Assembly (NCBI RefSeq): GCF_009760925.1
Contig: NZ_VRLV01000014.1
Coordinates: forward strand, 186,001-250,000
Direction: 5' to 3'
Length of the DNA stretch: 64,000 nt
DNA from: Nonomuraea typhae
GTDB taxonomy: Bacteria > Actinomycetota > Actinomycetes > Streptosporangiales > Streptosporangiaceae
Part shown: piece after piece, positions 8,270-17,545 of the stretch
How positions within the stretch are numbered: position 1 is the stretch's first letter
Layout of the letters: every line of letters begins with the position of its first letter
Notes under the pieces: generated by a model
What the model was told of the DNA's origin: nothing
Seen by the model: only the letters and a program-made list of their open reading frames with translations
Database searches by the model: none
Position numbers and translations under genes: made by a program

Positions 8270-9169
8270 TCATTCCACCCAGGCCACGAGATCTCCTATG
8301 CCGCGCAGGGTGCTGCGATCGGCCTCCAACCGCCGCTGGGCGTACGGCCAGTTGCGCATGAACGCCACCCCACCGGTCTGGAACATGGCGATGGCCGACT
8401 CCTCGGTGGAGTCCGTCGCGGCATCCGGAATCCAGCCCTCCGCGAAACCCCGCGCCGTCCAGGCCAGAGCGTCCGCCGCCCTCTCGGGGACAAGGCGGAC
8501 TTCGCGGCCGTCGGCCGACAACAGCGGGTTGGCGCGGCCCAGGGTTTCCATCGCGTTGACCGTGAACCCCTCGTAAGGGGCATGCTGGCCCACGTACCCA
8601 GCGACGCCCAGCTTCTCCTTGATCAGCCGCGCGGTCGACTCCAGTTGTTCCCAGGAGGTGGGCACGGGGCGGTCGACCTTCTCGAGCAGGTCCTTCCGGT
8701 AGAACAGCAGCCCGATGTCGGTGCGGAAGAGGATGGCCCACAACCGTTCCTTGTACTGGCCGGTAGCCAGAGCCTGCGGCAGGTAACTGTCCGTGTCGAA
8801 GTTGCCGGGTTCGAGTTCGACGATGTAGCCGCGTTCGGCGAATTCGGCCGTCCACACGACGTCGAGCATGACGACGTCGTTGCACTCCGCAGCACGGTCC
8901 TGGGCGTCCTGTGCCTGGGCGATGAGCGCGGCCCGGATCATGTCGGAGCCGCTCGGAAGCTCGCGGAATTCCGCTCTGGCCAACCGTCCCGGCGCTCCCT
9001 CGAGGGGGTACGCCCACGTCTGGACCAGGCGCCGGATCTGCGCTCCCGCGCTGGTGTCGCGGCCGTCGGCGAAGGTGAGGACGACGTCCGCGATGTCTGT
9101 CGCCCGCAGGTGGCACGACTGTGCCAAGACCGTGGCGATGGCCAGGCCGGCCCACGCGCTGATGCGCAA
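8270..9169 (-). CDS. truncated extracellular sugar-type ABC substrate-binding protein
   Basis: A 299-residue product resembling the N-terminal three quarters of MalE-like (SBP_bac_1/8) substrate-binding proteins: a hydrophobic N-terminus with Cys19 in a weak lipobox, then recognisable family segments such as FRTDIGLLFYRKDLLEK, PTSWEQL and AFMRNWPYA. Family members usually run to about 400-430 residues, so roughly the last 100 are missing and the reading frame stops soon after the RNWPY motif. The start is TTG 9167-9169 with GAGGAG upstream, 10 bases after the stop of the preceding vWA gene. No permease or ATPase genes accompany it, so classical sugar uptake is unlikely from this locus alone. 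It may be decaying. Confidence 0.65.
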   Translation of the reverse strand: MRISAWAGLAIATVLAQSCHLRATDIADVVLTFADGRDTSAGAQIRRLVQTWAYPLEGAPGRLARAEFRELPSGSDMIRAALIAQAQDAQDRAAECNDVVMLDVVWTAEFAERGYIVELEPGNFDTDSYLPQALATGQYKERLWAILFRTDIGLLFYRKDLLEKVDRPVPTSWEQLESTARLIKEKLGVAGYVGQHAPYEGFTVNAMETLGRANPLLSADGREVRLVPERAADALAWTARGFAEGWIPDAATDSTEESAIAMFQTGGVAFMRNWPYAQRRLEADRSTLRGIGDLVAWVE

Positions 9170-9179
9170 CCTCGTCTCC

Positions 9180-10184
9180 TCATCTGGGCGTGGGGGCGCC
9201 GCCCCAAAGCGTGCCGGAGACCTTCTCGAAGGCCAGCGCGAGGTCGTCGTGGTGAGTGGCCTCGTGGCAGCTGCCCCGGGTGTCGCGGGTGATCTCGGCG
9301 AACGGTGACCGGGACGCGCAGCCGCCGGGCGACAGCGTGATGACGAAGACGGACCCGAAGCCGGTCGGGGACACCTTCGTGATCAGGCTGACGTCCTGGC
9401 CATGGGTGATCAGCAAGAGCGCATCGATGGGCGCGGGGCGGCCATCGGGCAGCCGGTCGATCACCAGCATCCCCGCCCTCAGGGTCTCGGGCAGTTCCGC
9501 GGCGGGTCCCGCCGATCGCGGCCGCGTGGGCCATCGCGGAGGGGCGGCCAGCGGACCGGATCGCATGGGCACGATCTCGTCGTGCGGGCCGTCTCGGCCG
9601 GGAACGGCCCAGACCCCCACCCGGTCCTTGGGGGTCAACGAGCCGAGGGTACGCCGCAACAGCGTCGTCACGCTCACCATGCGGGTGGCCCTGGTTCCAC
9701 CGAACGAGGCCGACATGGGGCTGGAGACGTCCACCACGGCGAGTATCCGGACCCGTCTCCTGGCCACCTCCCATTGCCGGAGCACCGCGGTGACGCTCTC
9801 CCGGTCCAGGGACGGCACGGGCACCGGGCCGCGCAGGCGGTGTCGGACGAAGACTCTCCGTGCATCGGGCTGCCGAAGAAACGAGTGAAGGCCGGCCGCG
9901 ATTCTCCTGCGCTCGGTGTTGGCATACCCGGGCCAGTTCACCTGGACGAACGGATAGTCCAGCCGTGGATTCTCCTCGTCGGCTGTGAACTCCTCCAGCG
10001 CGAGCCCCTCGCACCTTTGCCCACGTGCGGAGACCTCCGAGGTGAGTGCGGCCGTGTGCCGGCGCGGCGCCCCCGCGAAGGTGCAGAGCTCGTTGCGGCC
10101 CGGGAGCAAGGGGAGCAACGACTGCTCGACACCGCGGATCGTCTCGGGGTTGTCATTGGCGCCGGGCACGGTGCGATACAGCAT
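9180..10184 (-). pseudogene. N-terminally truncated substrate-binding/vWA protein
   Basis: A 334-residue reading frame. Residues 1-120 look like the C-terminal lobe of a substrate-binding domain (LDYPFVQVNWPG and a following helix), and residues about 145-334 like a von Willebrand A domain. The vWA metal site is degenerate: DVSSPMS in place of DxSxS. Intact homologues normally have the entire substrate-binding lobe before this part. Coding-like sequence (VSGASAARELI) continues in frame upstream of ATG 10184 but without a usable start, so the gene is probably an N-terminally broken remnant or frameshifted. It lies 10 bases before the truncated substrate-binding gene, and the two were presumably one functional unit. 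Confidence 0.6.
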
Positions 10185-10197
10185 CGCGGTGATCAGT

Positions 10198-10671
10198 TCA
10201 CGAGCAGCCGATGCACCACTGACCAGCTGAATCCGCCTTCGGACTTGACCCTGTCGGCAAGGTCTTCGCTCGCAGCCAGGATGCCATTGCGGAGATGACG
10301 ACGACCAGCGTCATCACCTTCATCCTGGGCCATGGCCTGGCGTCCGATGGGAGTACGGCGAGCGGTGTCGAGCCCTCGACCGCGAGCACGAAGGCAGTGG
10401 CACGCAACGCGACGACCAGCCGAACGTCGGGCCGGGGCAACTCGAAGTCGCGAACGCCCAAAAGCGCACGCCCCGCCTCGCTCGACACAGCCGGCGGCCG
10501 CGCGCCCCTCGCCCGCCGGATCAGCAAGGAGAACTCCCGGTTCCGGGAAGACAGACCTTGCAGGATTCCGACCAGCAGCTCTCCTGCCCAGGCGATAGGG
10601 GTGAGATTCAGCAGCACGCCCAGGACACGCAGCCAGTGGCGACGTACCACGTGGCGCAACGCGCGGAACAT
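10198..10671 (-). CDS. hypothetical membrane protein, possibly remnant
   Basis: A 157-residue frame from ATG 10671 with hydrophobic segments around residues 12-36, 85-100 and 118-135, separated by basic loops. There is no convincing ribosome site. I recognise no family. It ends 13 bases upstream of the ATG of the truncated vWA frame and partly overlaps sequence that looks coding in that other frame, so it may be the frameshifted 5' part of the same gene or a decayed neighbour. Confidence 0.35.
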   Translation of the reverse strand: MFRALRHVVRRHWLRVLGVLLNLTPIAWAGELLVGILQGLSSRNREFSLLIRRARGARPPAVSSEAGRALLGVRDFELPRPDVRLVVALRATAFVLAVEGSTPLAVLPSDARPWPRMKVMTLVVVISAMASWLRAKTLPTGSSPKADSAGQWCIGCS

Positions 10672-10955
10672 GGCGACAAGGATGGCGCACTGCTTCACAC
10701 GTCGAAGATGAAACGAGAGAAATGGCCACCTTGGGGATGAAGCAACTTCATGTCGGCTTTGTCGTTCGCGGCTGGATCGACGGCTGGGGTGCGGCCTGCA
10801 ACTACCAGCGCCCGCACCCGGCCGTGCAGACGGCCATCCCCGGCGGCCATCAGGTCGTCCCGGTCGGGGGTCCAGCGCCACGGTCGCCGCGACGGCTTCA
10901 TCGCCGTCCCCTGCTCCGGCCGGTCCTCCCGTCCCAACCGTGACCGCACCCGCAT

Positions 10956-11327
10956 CTAATCCTCTAGTGCTTGCCGTGCCACCGATGCGGCACGAACCAC
11001 GGCATGCCAATGGGGAGAACCGAGGTACTCGGCATCCGTGCGACCAGCACCTTCGATTTCAAGCAGCTCATTGAGGGCCTCCGCGACCCGCGCGATCGCC
11101 TCGGCCTCGGCTTGGGACTTCAGATAGAGCCCGATGGATCCGAACGGGTCCTCGCACACACCGGTGTCGTCATACAGAATATGAATGTTGGTACTGAAAT
11201 CGTCATAGTACCCATCGTGCGGGTATTCCCTCTTTCTCCAGACCGTCTCCTGGTGTCCAGGGTCGGCCAGCGCACGAATCGCCGAAATTACTTCGTCGCG
11301 CATCTTGGGGAATCTGATCGCGCTCAT
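10956..11327 (-). CDS. SCO4402-family protein, putative immunity to the Rhs toxin
   Basis: A 123-residue cytoplasmic protein beginning MSAIRFPKMRDEVISAI and containing WRKREYPHDGYYDDF and YDDT, which is the recognisable pattern of the SCO4402 family. ATG 11327 shares bases with the Rhs stop codon (ATGA overlap), so it is translationally coupled to the toxin gene. A small acidic protein immediately after a polymorphic toxin tail is the normal place for a cognate immunity gene. The family's function is not established as far as I know, so the immunity role is inferred from position. An upstream in-frame start at 11357 would lengthen the overlap and is less likely. Confidence 0.8.
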   Translation of the reverse strand: MSAIRFPKMRDEVISAIRALADPGHQETVWRKREYPHDGYYDDFSTNIHILYDDTGVCEDPFGSIGLYLKSQAEAEAIARVAEALNELLEIEGAGRTDAEYLGSPHWHAVVRAASVARQALED

Positions 11328-14300
11328 GGCCTGTCCCAGCTTCTCCACTTCTTCCATTCGCTGTACGGAATATGAGCGTTGTCGAAGTCGTTTTTGACGG
11401 AGCCGTTGATGGGATTCCCGTCCCGGCCGATCACCACGCCATCACGACGGACAACCACGTGATCACGGCGCTGGGACGGCTGCGGATTCTTCGGGTCACC
11501 CTTGTCGATCCTAACTCCGGAGCCCTCATTCTTCGGATCCTGCCAGCGAGTCCCCTTGCCCTTCTTGACGGGTTTCACGGTCCACCCCGGAGGTATCTTC
11601 TTCGCGGCACCCCAGGGAGCCCAGAGCGTCCCCTTGGCCACCGTCTTCGTTCCTGCCGCCGTAGCCGCGCCGAGCGCGGCCCGAATGCCTGCTCTCACGG
11701 CTCCACCGACGCCTCCGATCAATCCTGTGATCAGGGCGACATCGTCTGTTTCGACGGCTCGGCCGGAGCACCGGCCGCCGCGGCAGCGTTCTTCGAACTC
11801 CGCCCTCTTGCGGAACGCCTCCTCGGCTTCCCTCTTGTCGCGGATGAGGGCATCCCGGGTCCGGATGCGCGCGCGCTCCGCCTCTCGCTTGCGTGCTCGC
11901 TCGTACTGCTGGTGACGCTTGCGGTGGACGCTCTTCTCATACTTGGTCTTCTTCTTGCCGCTGGCGTGGTGGGTTTTGGCGAATTCCTGGTTCGCGTTCT
12001 TCTGCTTGCCGCGGGCGTAGCCGTAACTCCTGTCGCTACTGCCGCCGCCGGCGTCGACGCGCCGGCCGTCGGGGTCGGATTGGTCGATGGGGTTGTTTGC
12101 GGCGTAGGAGTAGGGGTTGGCCCATTCGGGGGTGCGCAGGTCGAGTTCGGGGTCGATGGAGATGAATTTGGCGATGGCGGGGTCGTAGTAGCGGGCGCCG
12201 AGGTAGACCAGGTCGGTGGCGGCGTCTTCGGTTTTGCCGAGGAAGCCGAGGTCGGTGAAGGGCAGGTCGTCGGTGCCGCGCCGCTTGCCGTACGGCAGAT
12301 AGCGTTCACGGCTGACGGCGCCGGTGGTGTCGTCGACGGCGAGCTGGGTGTTGCCGTGCTGGCCGGTCAGCAGCCAGGTCAGGCCGCCCGGCCGGCGCAT
12401 GGCGACGGTGGCGCCGTCGGAGGCGGAGTAGTAGCGCGTGCCGGACACCTGGCCGCCGGCCAGGCGCAGTTCGGTGTGGCCGAGGTAGAGGGTGGCGCTG
12501 CCGTCGGGGTCACGCCTGATCAGCCGCTCGCCGCCTGCGTCGTAGACCATGGCGGTCTGCTTGCCGTCGACGGTGGCCTGGTTGAGCTGGCCGAGTTCGT
12601 TCCAGTCGAACGTGGCCTGTTTGCCGGCGACGGTGCGGGCGGCGAGTTGACCGGCGTTGTCGTAGGCGTAGGTGTCGGTGCCGCCGGGGCGGGTGATGGA
12701 GGTGACCGCGTTCGGCCGAACGGCGCCGGGGCCGGAGGCGGGGTAGGCGTAGATGGCCGTCTGTCCTGCGTCGACCAGGGTGGCGAGGTTGCCGACCGCG
12801 TCATAGGTGAACGCCTGATCGTAGGGATCGGCGCCGAGGGCGTCGCCGGAGCCCGTGCAGGTTCCGGCGGTGGTGGTGTAGGCGGTCTTCAGCCGGCGTA
12901 GGCCGTCGTACGTGAAGCATTCGGCCTGCGGGGCAGTGCTGCTGGAAGCGGCGTCCAGGATGCGGGTGATGTTCCCGGCGATGGTGTAGCCGTAGCGGTC
13001 GTCCTGAACGGTCTCCGGGCTGGCGCTGTCGGCTCTGGTCTGGGTGTGGACGCGCGATAGCCAGTCGGTGGCGGGGTCGCGTTCCAGGGTGCGCTTGAGT
13101 TTGCCGCCGGCTCCGTGCGAGCGCCAGGCGAGTTTTCCGGTCAGGGTGAAGGCGCTGTCGTGGACATATGTCCCGATGGGCGAGGTGAGGTCCTTGGCGA
13201 AGCCGAGGTCGGTGTAGCCGTAGGTCAACGTTTCCGAAGGCAGGCCACCGGCGGCGGGCAGGGTTTGCTCGCGCAGGTTCCCTGCGGCGTCGTAGGCGGA
13301 GGTGAGGGTGTAGTCGCGGCCCAGGTCGCCCTCGCCGGCCGGGATGGTGAGTTTGCTGGCGGTGACCCGGTAGTCGGCGTCGTAGGCGGTGATGGCCTGG
13401 GTGTACGGCTGGCCGCCGGTGATGCGGGTGGAGGTGGCGGGCTGGCCCTTGGCGACGGTGTCGTAGGTCCATTCGGCGAGCTTGGTGCCCGAGAGAGGTT
13501 CGCCGGACCATTGGGTGCGGCGGCGGCCTAAGTCGTCGTAGGTGTAGGAGATCTTCTGGTTCTTGCCGTCGATGCTCCACAGCATCCGTCCGGCCGGGTC
13601 GTAACCGTAGCTGGAGGCGCCGGCGTCGGGGTCGGTGGCGGCGGTGCGTCGGTCGAGCCAGTCGAAGGTGTAGGTGCGGACGTTGCCCTTGGCGTCCGTC
13701 ATCTTCGTCAGGTTGCCGGCCAGGTCGTAGCCGTAGCCGGTGTCCTGGTGGGTGCCGGCGTCGGCCCACTCTTCGACCTTGATCGGCTGGTCGTCGATGT
13801 CGGTGACGGCGGCGGTCTTGCCGCCGAAGGGCGGGGTGATCTCGGTGCGCTCGGCGCCGGGATAGGCGGTGGTGGTGCGGCGCAGTTCGGTGCCGAGGTT
13901 GTAGGCGATCGAGGCGGTTTCGCGTTCCTGGTCGTCGTAGACGGTCTTGGTCCACTGCGGCAGCGAGGTGAGCGCCGCGTTGACCAGGCCGCTGCCCGGC
14001 GCGCCGGTGTTGTGCGCCGGCTCGGAGACGGCCGCCTCCAGCCCGCGCGCGTCATAGACGGTGCCGACCACGATCCGGCCGCCCATCGGTGAGGCGGTCT
14101 GGCTCTCCCGTACCCGGCCGAACCCGTCGTCGTAGCTGTAGGCCGCGGTGTAGGTGGTGCCGGTCAGCAGTTCTCGGATGGTGGTCTTGGCCGGTCCGGT
14201 GGGCTGGCCGAAGCCGCTCCAGGGGATGTCGTAGGCGGCGGTGGCGCTGGGGGTGTTGCCGGTGCGGGGCTGGCCGGGTTTCCACAGCTTGGTGGTACGG

Positions 14301-17300
14301 CCCAGCGCGTCGTAGTCGATCTCGGTGGTCTTGCCGTTGGGGTCGGTGACCGAGGTCGGCTCGCCCAGCGTGTGGGAGAGTTTGGCGCGGGTCTGGTAGC
14401 CGAGCGGGTCGGTGGTGGTGATGCCGTCCTTCGGCCAGCCGATCGCCGGCGCATAGGCGGTGGTCGTGATCTTGCCGAGTGGGTCGGTCGAGGTCAGCGG
14501 CCTGCCGTACTCATCGAAAGTGGCCTTGACGGTGGAGATCGACGTCGCGGCGGCGTGGGCGCGGACCTCGGTCGGGTTGCCGTCGCTGGGCTTGTTCGTG
14601 GCCGGATCCGTGCCTCCGTCGTACAAGGTGACGCTCTTGCCGAACAGCGCGCCTGCCGTACAGTCGTCGCCCGCCCGCTCCTCCACGATCGACGGGAGGG
14701 CGACCAGGAACTGGCCCGGGTCGGTGTTGCGCGCATAGCTGGTGGTGGTGCAGGTGTTGTCCGTGGCGATGCCGTCCTGGCCGTAGTCGTTGACCTTGAC
14801 CGGCAGGCCGTCGGCGTTGTAGTCGCTGCGCTGGTCGGTGTAGCGCCAGGCGCCGGTGGAGATCTTGTCCCGGGCCCGGGTCCGGGTGCGCAACACGTAC
14901 GCCGGATCCATCGTCCCCGGCCCGTTGCCGGTGTTCCGGATCGCATACTCGTACCGGAGCGAATCGACTTCGGCATAGGTGCGCGGGGTCAGCGCGGTCA
15001 TCTTCCACGCCTGCTCCTGCAGCACTTCACCCTGCAGGATCGGGGCGTCCACGATCGTGGCGCCGTCGAACGTGGTGATCGTCTGGCCGGTGCCGCGCAG
15101 GAAGGTACGCGAGGTCACCGTGTAGCCCGACGGATCGTCGCCGGAGCCCTGCAGGGTGCGCACCTGCTGGTAGCCGCGCCAATCGGAGGCGGGCGGAGCC
15201 TGGTCGGGCTGCGCGAACTGCACGGGATCGACCCAGTTCGGGCTGCCGACGAACTCATAGCTGTTGACCATGTCCGGCGAGCCGCCGACCATGTCGCGCT
15301 CGACGACCTTGCCCGCGAGCTGCTTGTAGTAGCGGGTCCACGCCTCGTAGCCGGTGTCGGGGTCGCTGCCCATGTCGATCTGGTAGCAGTCGCCGACCTT
15401 GTCGGCCAGGTAGGTGGAGCCGTCGCGGCCCCTGCCGCCGCCGCACGGGTCGTTCTGCCGGTAGGTGACCTCGATCCGGCCGCCCATCCCGTTGCCGATC
15501 GCGGCGATGCGCGGCACCATCCGCCACGACACCTGGCTTGGCCAGTCGGAATCGGAGATGTAATCCATCTTCCCGGCCAGCATCACCGCATCGAAGTCCA
15601 GCGGCGGCAACGTCACCTGCGGACTCGCGGCCAGACCGGTCTGCTGCACGGTGTCCAGCCACATCACCGCGTCATACGCCGGCCCCGAATCGGTGCGCTG
15701 ATACATCCAGGCATGGGTGAAATCCAGCCGATCGACCGGATCCCACCCGCCGCCGACCGGATTGAGGGACTCGGTGAAGACCGAGGTCAGCTTGCGGGTG
15801 GAGTAGAAGGCGAGCGCATCGTTGGTGCACCCGACCGGCTGCGTGCACAGCAGATCGGTCGGCACGTCGTCCCCGCCGCGCGCCACGGTGACGAACCTCG
15901 TGCGCGCGCTCGGCGCACTCCCGGTGACCTGGCTGTTGTGCCCCCACGACACCTGGTCCAGGAAGCCGCCCCGCTCATACGGCAGCACCTTGTAGGTCTC
16001 ATGCGCGCACGAGGGCAGGCAGAAGTAGTTGGTCTCGCGGGTGTAGGCGTAGTCGATGACGTTCTCGTTGCGGTCGGCCTCCTGATCGAGGTTCCACCGC
16101 CACACCCCCATACACGTGGGCGGGATCATGTCATTGAGATAGCGGTCATAGCAGGGCTCGCCCGGCTCGTTGCCCACATACGGCGCCTGCCACTGCGCAT
16201 CGCGCGTGTAGCCGAACCGCCACACCTGCCCATCCTGCGTGGTGATCTTCCAGTACGGCTGGGCCTCCGCGCCCCCGGCCACCTGCTCGATCCGCCACCC
16301 GAAATCCGGAACCGTCTTGAACGCCCCCGAGGCGCGATCCTTCACGATCTGCGCCGACCGGCCACCGGCACTCAGCACCAGCTCCGACTGCGAGCGGTCA
16401 TTGGTGGCCGGGTCGTTGTCGGTCTCGTCCGGCGACTCCCAGCACAACGCCTTGCCGCCGATCCCCCGCTCCTCAGCCGTCCAAATCAGCTCCGCCGTAT
16501 CAGGGTCGTAGAAGTTATCCACATAACACCGGCGGAAACGCCGCTCGATAAACCCCGCACTCAAGTCCCAGCCCACCCCGACGACGCCGGACTGGTTGTT
16601 GGTCCAGCGCCCCTGCCCATCCACCGACGAGGCGTCATACTGCAACGACAGATCCGGACCGTCCCCGGCCGCCGACGGCGGCTCCGGCAACGGCACGTCA
16701 TAATCGAACCCGCCCCCCGACGTACCGGCCTGCCACGTCCCCGACGGCTTCAGATCGGTGGCGCCCCAGGTGCCGTCCGGCCCCGTCATCCCGCCCGCGA
16801 GCAGGTAGACCGACCCCGCCGCCAGTTGCCCGGCCAGTACCGCATCCGCCGCCCGTGCGGCGCCCTCCTTGCCCTTGCCCGCCGGCGGCTTGACCGCAGT
16901 CTCGGCCGCGCCGGCCGGTGCCGCCTCCACCTCGGCGACCAGCGTCCCGGCCGTCCGGTCGTTGACCGATGCCACGACCGCCGGCCGTACCTGGCACGAG
17001 CGGGGACGCGGAGACTGCAGCACGCACGCCGGCAGCCGCAGAACCTGCAACCGGCCGGCGAAGTTCCCGCCGAAAGCATCCCGGAACCCCGCATAGGACA
17101 ACTCGATGCGCACCCGGCCCGGGCTCCGCACCTCATCGGCGCGCACCACCTTCGCCCCCAGCCCGACCCCGCCCAGCGACCGCACCACGTCCGCAGGCAG
17201 CGTCTGCACCGCCACCTTCTCCGGAGCGCCGCCGCCCTTGCCCCGCCCCACCCGGACCGGCCCATCGCCGGCCAGCTCGCTTCCGGACGGCACCCTCACC

Positions 17301-17545
17301 TCGGCACGCCCCGCCGTCGGCCACACCGGCTTCTTCGGCGCCACCCACCGCGCCGACTCCTCCGCCCCCGCGCCGGCCTTCTTGGCGGCCACCGGCCGCG
17401 CATCCACCGACTTTTCCGGATCCGGCCCAGACGCGGCAGCCTGCTGCAACAGCACCTCCGGGACACCGATCCCCGAGACCACCAGCATCGCCACCAGACC
17501 CGTGATTAACGCCACCAGCCACATGTGGGCATGCCGAATACGCAT
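11324..17545 (-). CDS. Rhs/YD-repeat polymorphic toxin
   Basis: A 2073-residue exported protein. ATG 17545 has GGAGG seven bases upstream. The N-terminus has basic residues and a hydrophobic helix (about 8-28) for export. A Val/Lys-rich linker is followed by a SpvB/TcaC-like region and many YD repeats (for example YDALGRTTKLW, YDPAGRM), which build the Rhs cocoon. The core ends near residue 1828 with the hallmark LGARYYDPAIAKFISIDPEL and NPYSYAANNPIDQSDPDGR. The last about 245 residues are the variable tail: a highly basic helix, a Gly/Ala-rich hydrophobic hairpin (about residues 1938-1965) and a terminal domain with VRIDKGDP, RRDHVVVRRDG and AHIPYSEW. The tail looks like a small toxin of nuclease type, but I cannot name the family. 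Confidence 0.93.
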   Translation of the reverse strand: MRIRHAHMWLVALITGLVAMLVVSGIGVPEVLLQQAAASGPDPEKSVDARPVAAKKAGAGAEESARWVAPKKPVWPTAGRAEVRVPSGSELAGDGPVRVGRGKGGGAPEKVAVQTLPADVVRSLGGVGLGAKVVRADEVRSPGRVRIELSYAGFRDAFGGNFAGRLQVLRLPACVLQSPRPRSCQVRPAVVASVNDRTAGTLVAEVEAAPAGAAETAVKPPAGKGKEGAARAADAVLAGQLAAGSVYLLAGGMTGPDGTWGATDLKPSGTWQAGTSGGGFDYDVPLPEPPSAAGDGPDLSLQYDASSVDGQGRWTNNQSGVVGVGWDLSAGFIERRFRRCYVDNFYDPDTAELIWTAEERGIGGKALCWESPDETDNDPATNDRSQSELVLSAGGRSAQIVKDRASGAFKTVPDFGWRIEQVAGGAEAQPYWKITTQDGQVWRFGYTRDAQWQAPYVGNEPGEPCYDRYLNDMIPPTCMGVWRWNLDQEADRNENVIDYAYTRETNYFCLPSCAHETYKVLPYERGGFLDQVSWGHNSQVTGSAPSARTRFVTVARGGDDVPTDLLCTQPVGCTNDALAFYSTRKLTSVFTESLNPVGGGWDPVDRLDFTHAWMYQRTDSGPAYDAVMWLDTVQQTGLAASPQVTLPPLDFDAVMLAGKMDYISDSDWPSQVSWRMVPRIAAIGNGMGGRIEVTYRQNDPCGGGRGRDGSTYLADKVGDCYQIDMGSDPDTGYEAWTRYYKQLAGKVVERDMVGGSPDMVNSYEFVGSPNWVDPVQFAQPDQAPPASDWRGYQQVRTLQGSGDDPSGYTVTSRTFLRGTGQTITTFDGATIVDAPILQGEVLQEQAWKMTALTPRTYAEVDSLRYEYAIRNTGNGPGTMDPAYVLRTRTRARDKISTGAWRYTDQRSDYNADGLPVKVNDYGQDGIATDNTCTTTSYARNTDPGQFLVALPSIVEERAGDDCTAGALFGKSVTLYDGGTDPATNKPSDGNPTEVRAHAAATSISTVKATFDEYGRPLTSTDPLGKITTTAYAPAIGWPKDGITTTDPLGYQTRAKLSHTLGEPTSVTDPNGKTTEIDYDALGRTTKLWKPGQPRTGNTPSATAAYDIPWSGFGQPTGPAKTTIRELLTGTTYTAAYSYDDGFGRVRESQTASPMGGRIVVGTVYDARGLEAAVSEPAHNTGAPGSGLVNAALTSLPQWTKTVYDDQERETASIAYNLGTELRRTTTAYPGAERTEITPPFGGKTAAVTDIDDQPIKVEEWADAGTHQDTGYGYDLAGNLTKMTDAKGNVRTYTFDWLDRRTAATDPDAGASSYGYDPAGRMLWSIDGKNQKISYTYDDLGRRRTQWSGEPLSGTKLAEWTYDTVAKGQPATSTRITGGQPYTQAITAYDADYRVTASKLTIPAGEGDLGRDYTLTSAYDAAGNLREQTLPAAGGLPSETLTYGYTDLGFAKDLTSPIGTYVHDSAFTLTGKLAWRSHGAGGKLKRTLERDPATDWLSRVHTQTRADSASPETVQDDRYGYTIAGNITRILDAASSSTAPQAECFTYDGLRRLKTAYTTTAGTCTGSGDALGADPYDQAFTYDAVGNLATLVDAGQTAIYAYPASGPGAVRPNAVTSITRPGGTDTYAYDNAGQLAARTVAGKQATFDWNELGQLNQATVDGKQTAMVYDAGGERLIRRDPDGSATLYLGHTELRLAGGQVSGTRYYSASDGATVAMRRPGGLTWLLTGQHGNTQLAVDDTTGAVSRERYLPYGKRRGTDDLPFTDLGFLGKTEDAATDLVYLGARYYDPAIAKFISIDPELDLRTPEWANPYSYAANNPIDQSDPDGRRVDAGGGSSDRSYGYARGKQKNANQEFAKTHHASGKKKTKYEKSVHRKRHQQYERARKREAERARIRTRDALIRDKREAEEAFRKRAEFEERCRGGRCSGRAVETDDVALITGLIGGVGGAVRAGIRAALGAATAAGTKTVAKGTLWAPWGAAKKIPPGWTVKPVKKGKGTRWQDPKNEGSGVRIDKGDPKNPQPSQRRDHVVVRRDGVVIGRDGNPINGSVKNDFDNAHIPYSEWKKWRSWDRP

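Noticed and set aside
9256..10298. Long plus-strand frames opposite the vWA gene
   Set aside because: They are typical GC-rich shadow frames with no ribosome site and no family resemblance; the minus strand has clear vWA and substrate-binding motifs.
14372..17509. A 1045-codon plus-strand frame inside the rhs gene
   Set aside because: It is antisense to a well-supported Rhs protein with YD repeats and has Arg/Pro-rich, non-protein-like composition.
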